From Rhizobiales bacterium Ga0077548 (GTDB lineage: Bacteria; Pseudomonadota; Alphaproteobacteria; Rhizobiales; Xanthobacteraceae): 34,504 nt of DNA. The translations under genes and the position numbers were made by a program. The number at the start of each line of letters is the position of its first letter. The first letter of the stretch is position 1. The stretch is from assembly GCA_001464215.1 (NCBI GenBank), contig LNEZ01000073.1:1-34504 (forward strand), read 5' to 3'. Of this stretch, positions 33,974 to 34,504 are shown in pieces. The notes below the pieces were generated by a model. That model saw only the letters and a list, made by a program, of their open reading frames with translations. It did not search any database and was not told the origin of the DNA.

Positions 33974-34504
33974 GTGGCGTTGCGCTGGAACGATTTACCG
34001 GCAGAAGTGCTGACCGTTTTGCGGAAGGGCGCGGTGATTCCCGCGCATCCGCTCGCGCTAGACGCTTCGCGTAAATTCGACGAGCACCGCCAGCGCGCAC
34101 TGACGCGTTATTATGTTGATGCCGGTTCCGGCGGGCTCGCGGTGGGCGTACACACCACCCAGTTCGCGATCCGTGAAGTCGGCCTCTACGAGCCGGTGCT
34201 TTCGCTTGCGATGAAAACCGCGCGCGAGGCGACGAAGAAACCGCTCGTGATGATCGCGGGGCTTGCCGGCAAAACGCAGCAGGCCGTGAAGGAAGCGCAG
34301 ACTGCCGTGGGCATCGGCTATCACGCGGGTCTCCTCTCGCTTGCCACGATGAAAGGCTCATCCGAAGACGAATTGATCGAACACGCGAAGAAAGTCGCGG
34401 CTGAAATTCCGCTGGTCGGGTTCTACTTGCAGCCCGCGGTGGGCGGCATCGTGCTGCCGGCTTCGTTCTGGAAGCGCTTTGCCGAAATCGAGAATGTCGT
34501 CGCG
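33974..34504 (+). CDS. Dihydrodipicolinate synthase family protein (cut by window end)
   Basis: The first 177 residues of a DapA/N-acetylneuraminate lyase superfamily TIM barrel: VIPAHPLALDASRKFDEHRQ, GSGGLAVGVHTTQFAIREVG, VMIAGLAGKTQQAVKEA, PLVGFYLQPAVGG. The usual GTTGE motif is replaced by GVHTTQF, so it is not a standard DapA. The start is GTG 33974, with AAGGGAGAAA 3 bases upstream; an ATG at 33970 is in another frame. The Schiff-base lysine lies beyond the window or is not identified. It is likely an aldolase or lyase in the catabolic cluster on this side. Confidence 0.85.
   Translation, partial: MALRWNDLPAEVLTVLRKGAVIPAHPLALDASRKFDEHRQRALTRYYVDAGSGGLAVGVHTTQFAIREVGLYEPVLSLAMKTAREATKKPLVMIAGLAGKTQQAVKEAQTAVGIGYHAGLLSLATMKGSSEDELIEHAKKVAAEIPLVGFYLQPAVGGIVLPASFWKRFAEIENVVA

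Overview
The window looks like a chromosomal segment of a high-GC alphaproteobacterium, most likely of the Rhizobiales (Hyphomicrobiales). The reasons are the fused FdsG/FdsB-type formate dehydrogenase subunit, the DUF6505-DUF6352-DUF3305-DUF3306 accessory cassette, frequent GTG/TTG starts and dense gene packing. I see no tRNA, rRNA, IS element or CRISPR array. No stretch longer than about 190 bases lacks a gene.

Region 1 (1-5736) is a cytoplasmic NAD-linked formate dehydrogenase locus. It holds the start of the alpha subunit, a fused diaphorase subunit, a seven-bladed WD40 propeller joined to a c-type cytochrome, and a large polyferredoxin. Region 2 (5857-15301) is a nearly continuous plus-strand set for a second, Tat-exported formate dehydrogenase (FDH3-like). 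A lipoate/biotin ligase-like protein and four DUF proteins overlap stop-to-start. They are followed by a TorD chaperone fused to a YdaS/Cro-like HTH domain, the small Tat-target peptide, the alpha, beta and gamma subunits, a 39-residue membrane peptide and a strong terminator. The alpha subunit is broken by a frameshift near 11871-11893. A 32-bp near-perfect palindrome lies in front of the HTH-TorD gene.

Region 3 (15326-18580) is a tungstate ABC transporter (tupBCA) with a divergent one-component regulator that pairs an excisionase-type HTH with a periplasmic-binding-protein-like sensor. It fits as the metal supply for the enzymes next door. Region 4 (18717-26714) is mixed metabolism: a MetE-core methyltransferase, an aromatic hydroxylase, an N-methyl amino acid oxidase, a PhoU-like/Pit phosphate transport pair, a NUDIX protein, a GIY-YIG protein and a flavoprotein.

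Region 5 (26715-34504) holds a PlsB-like acyltransferase, an alpha/beta hydrolase, and then a probable catabolic or uptake cluster of unknown substrate: a second MetE-core protein, an SDR-like protein, GNAT, an NMT1/THI5-like binding protein and a dihydrodipicolinate-synthase-like protein cut by the window end. Two intergenic regions of this cluster share a TAWCTAWCTRGTTAC motif, which suggests a local regulon.

The strongest candidate for something under-described is the periplasmic FDH maturation cassette with its HTH-TorD fusion and the adjacent palindrome. It may be a chaperone that also senses FDH assembly and controls the operon.
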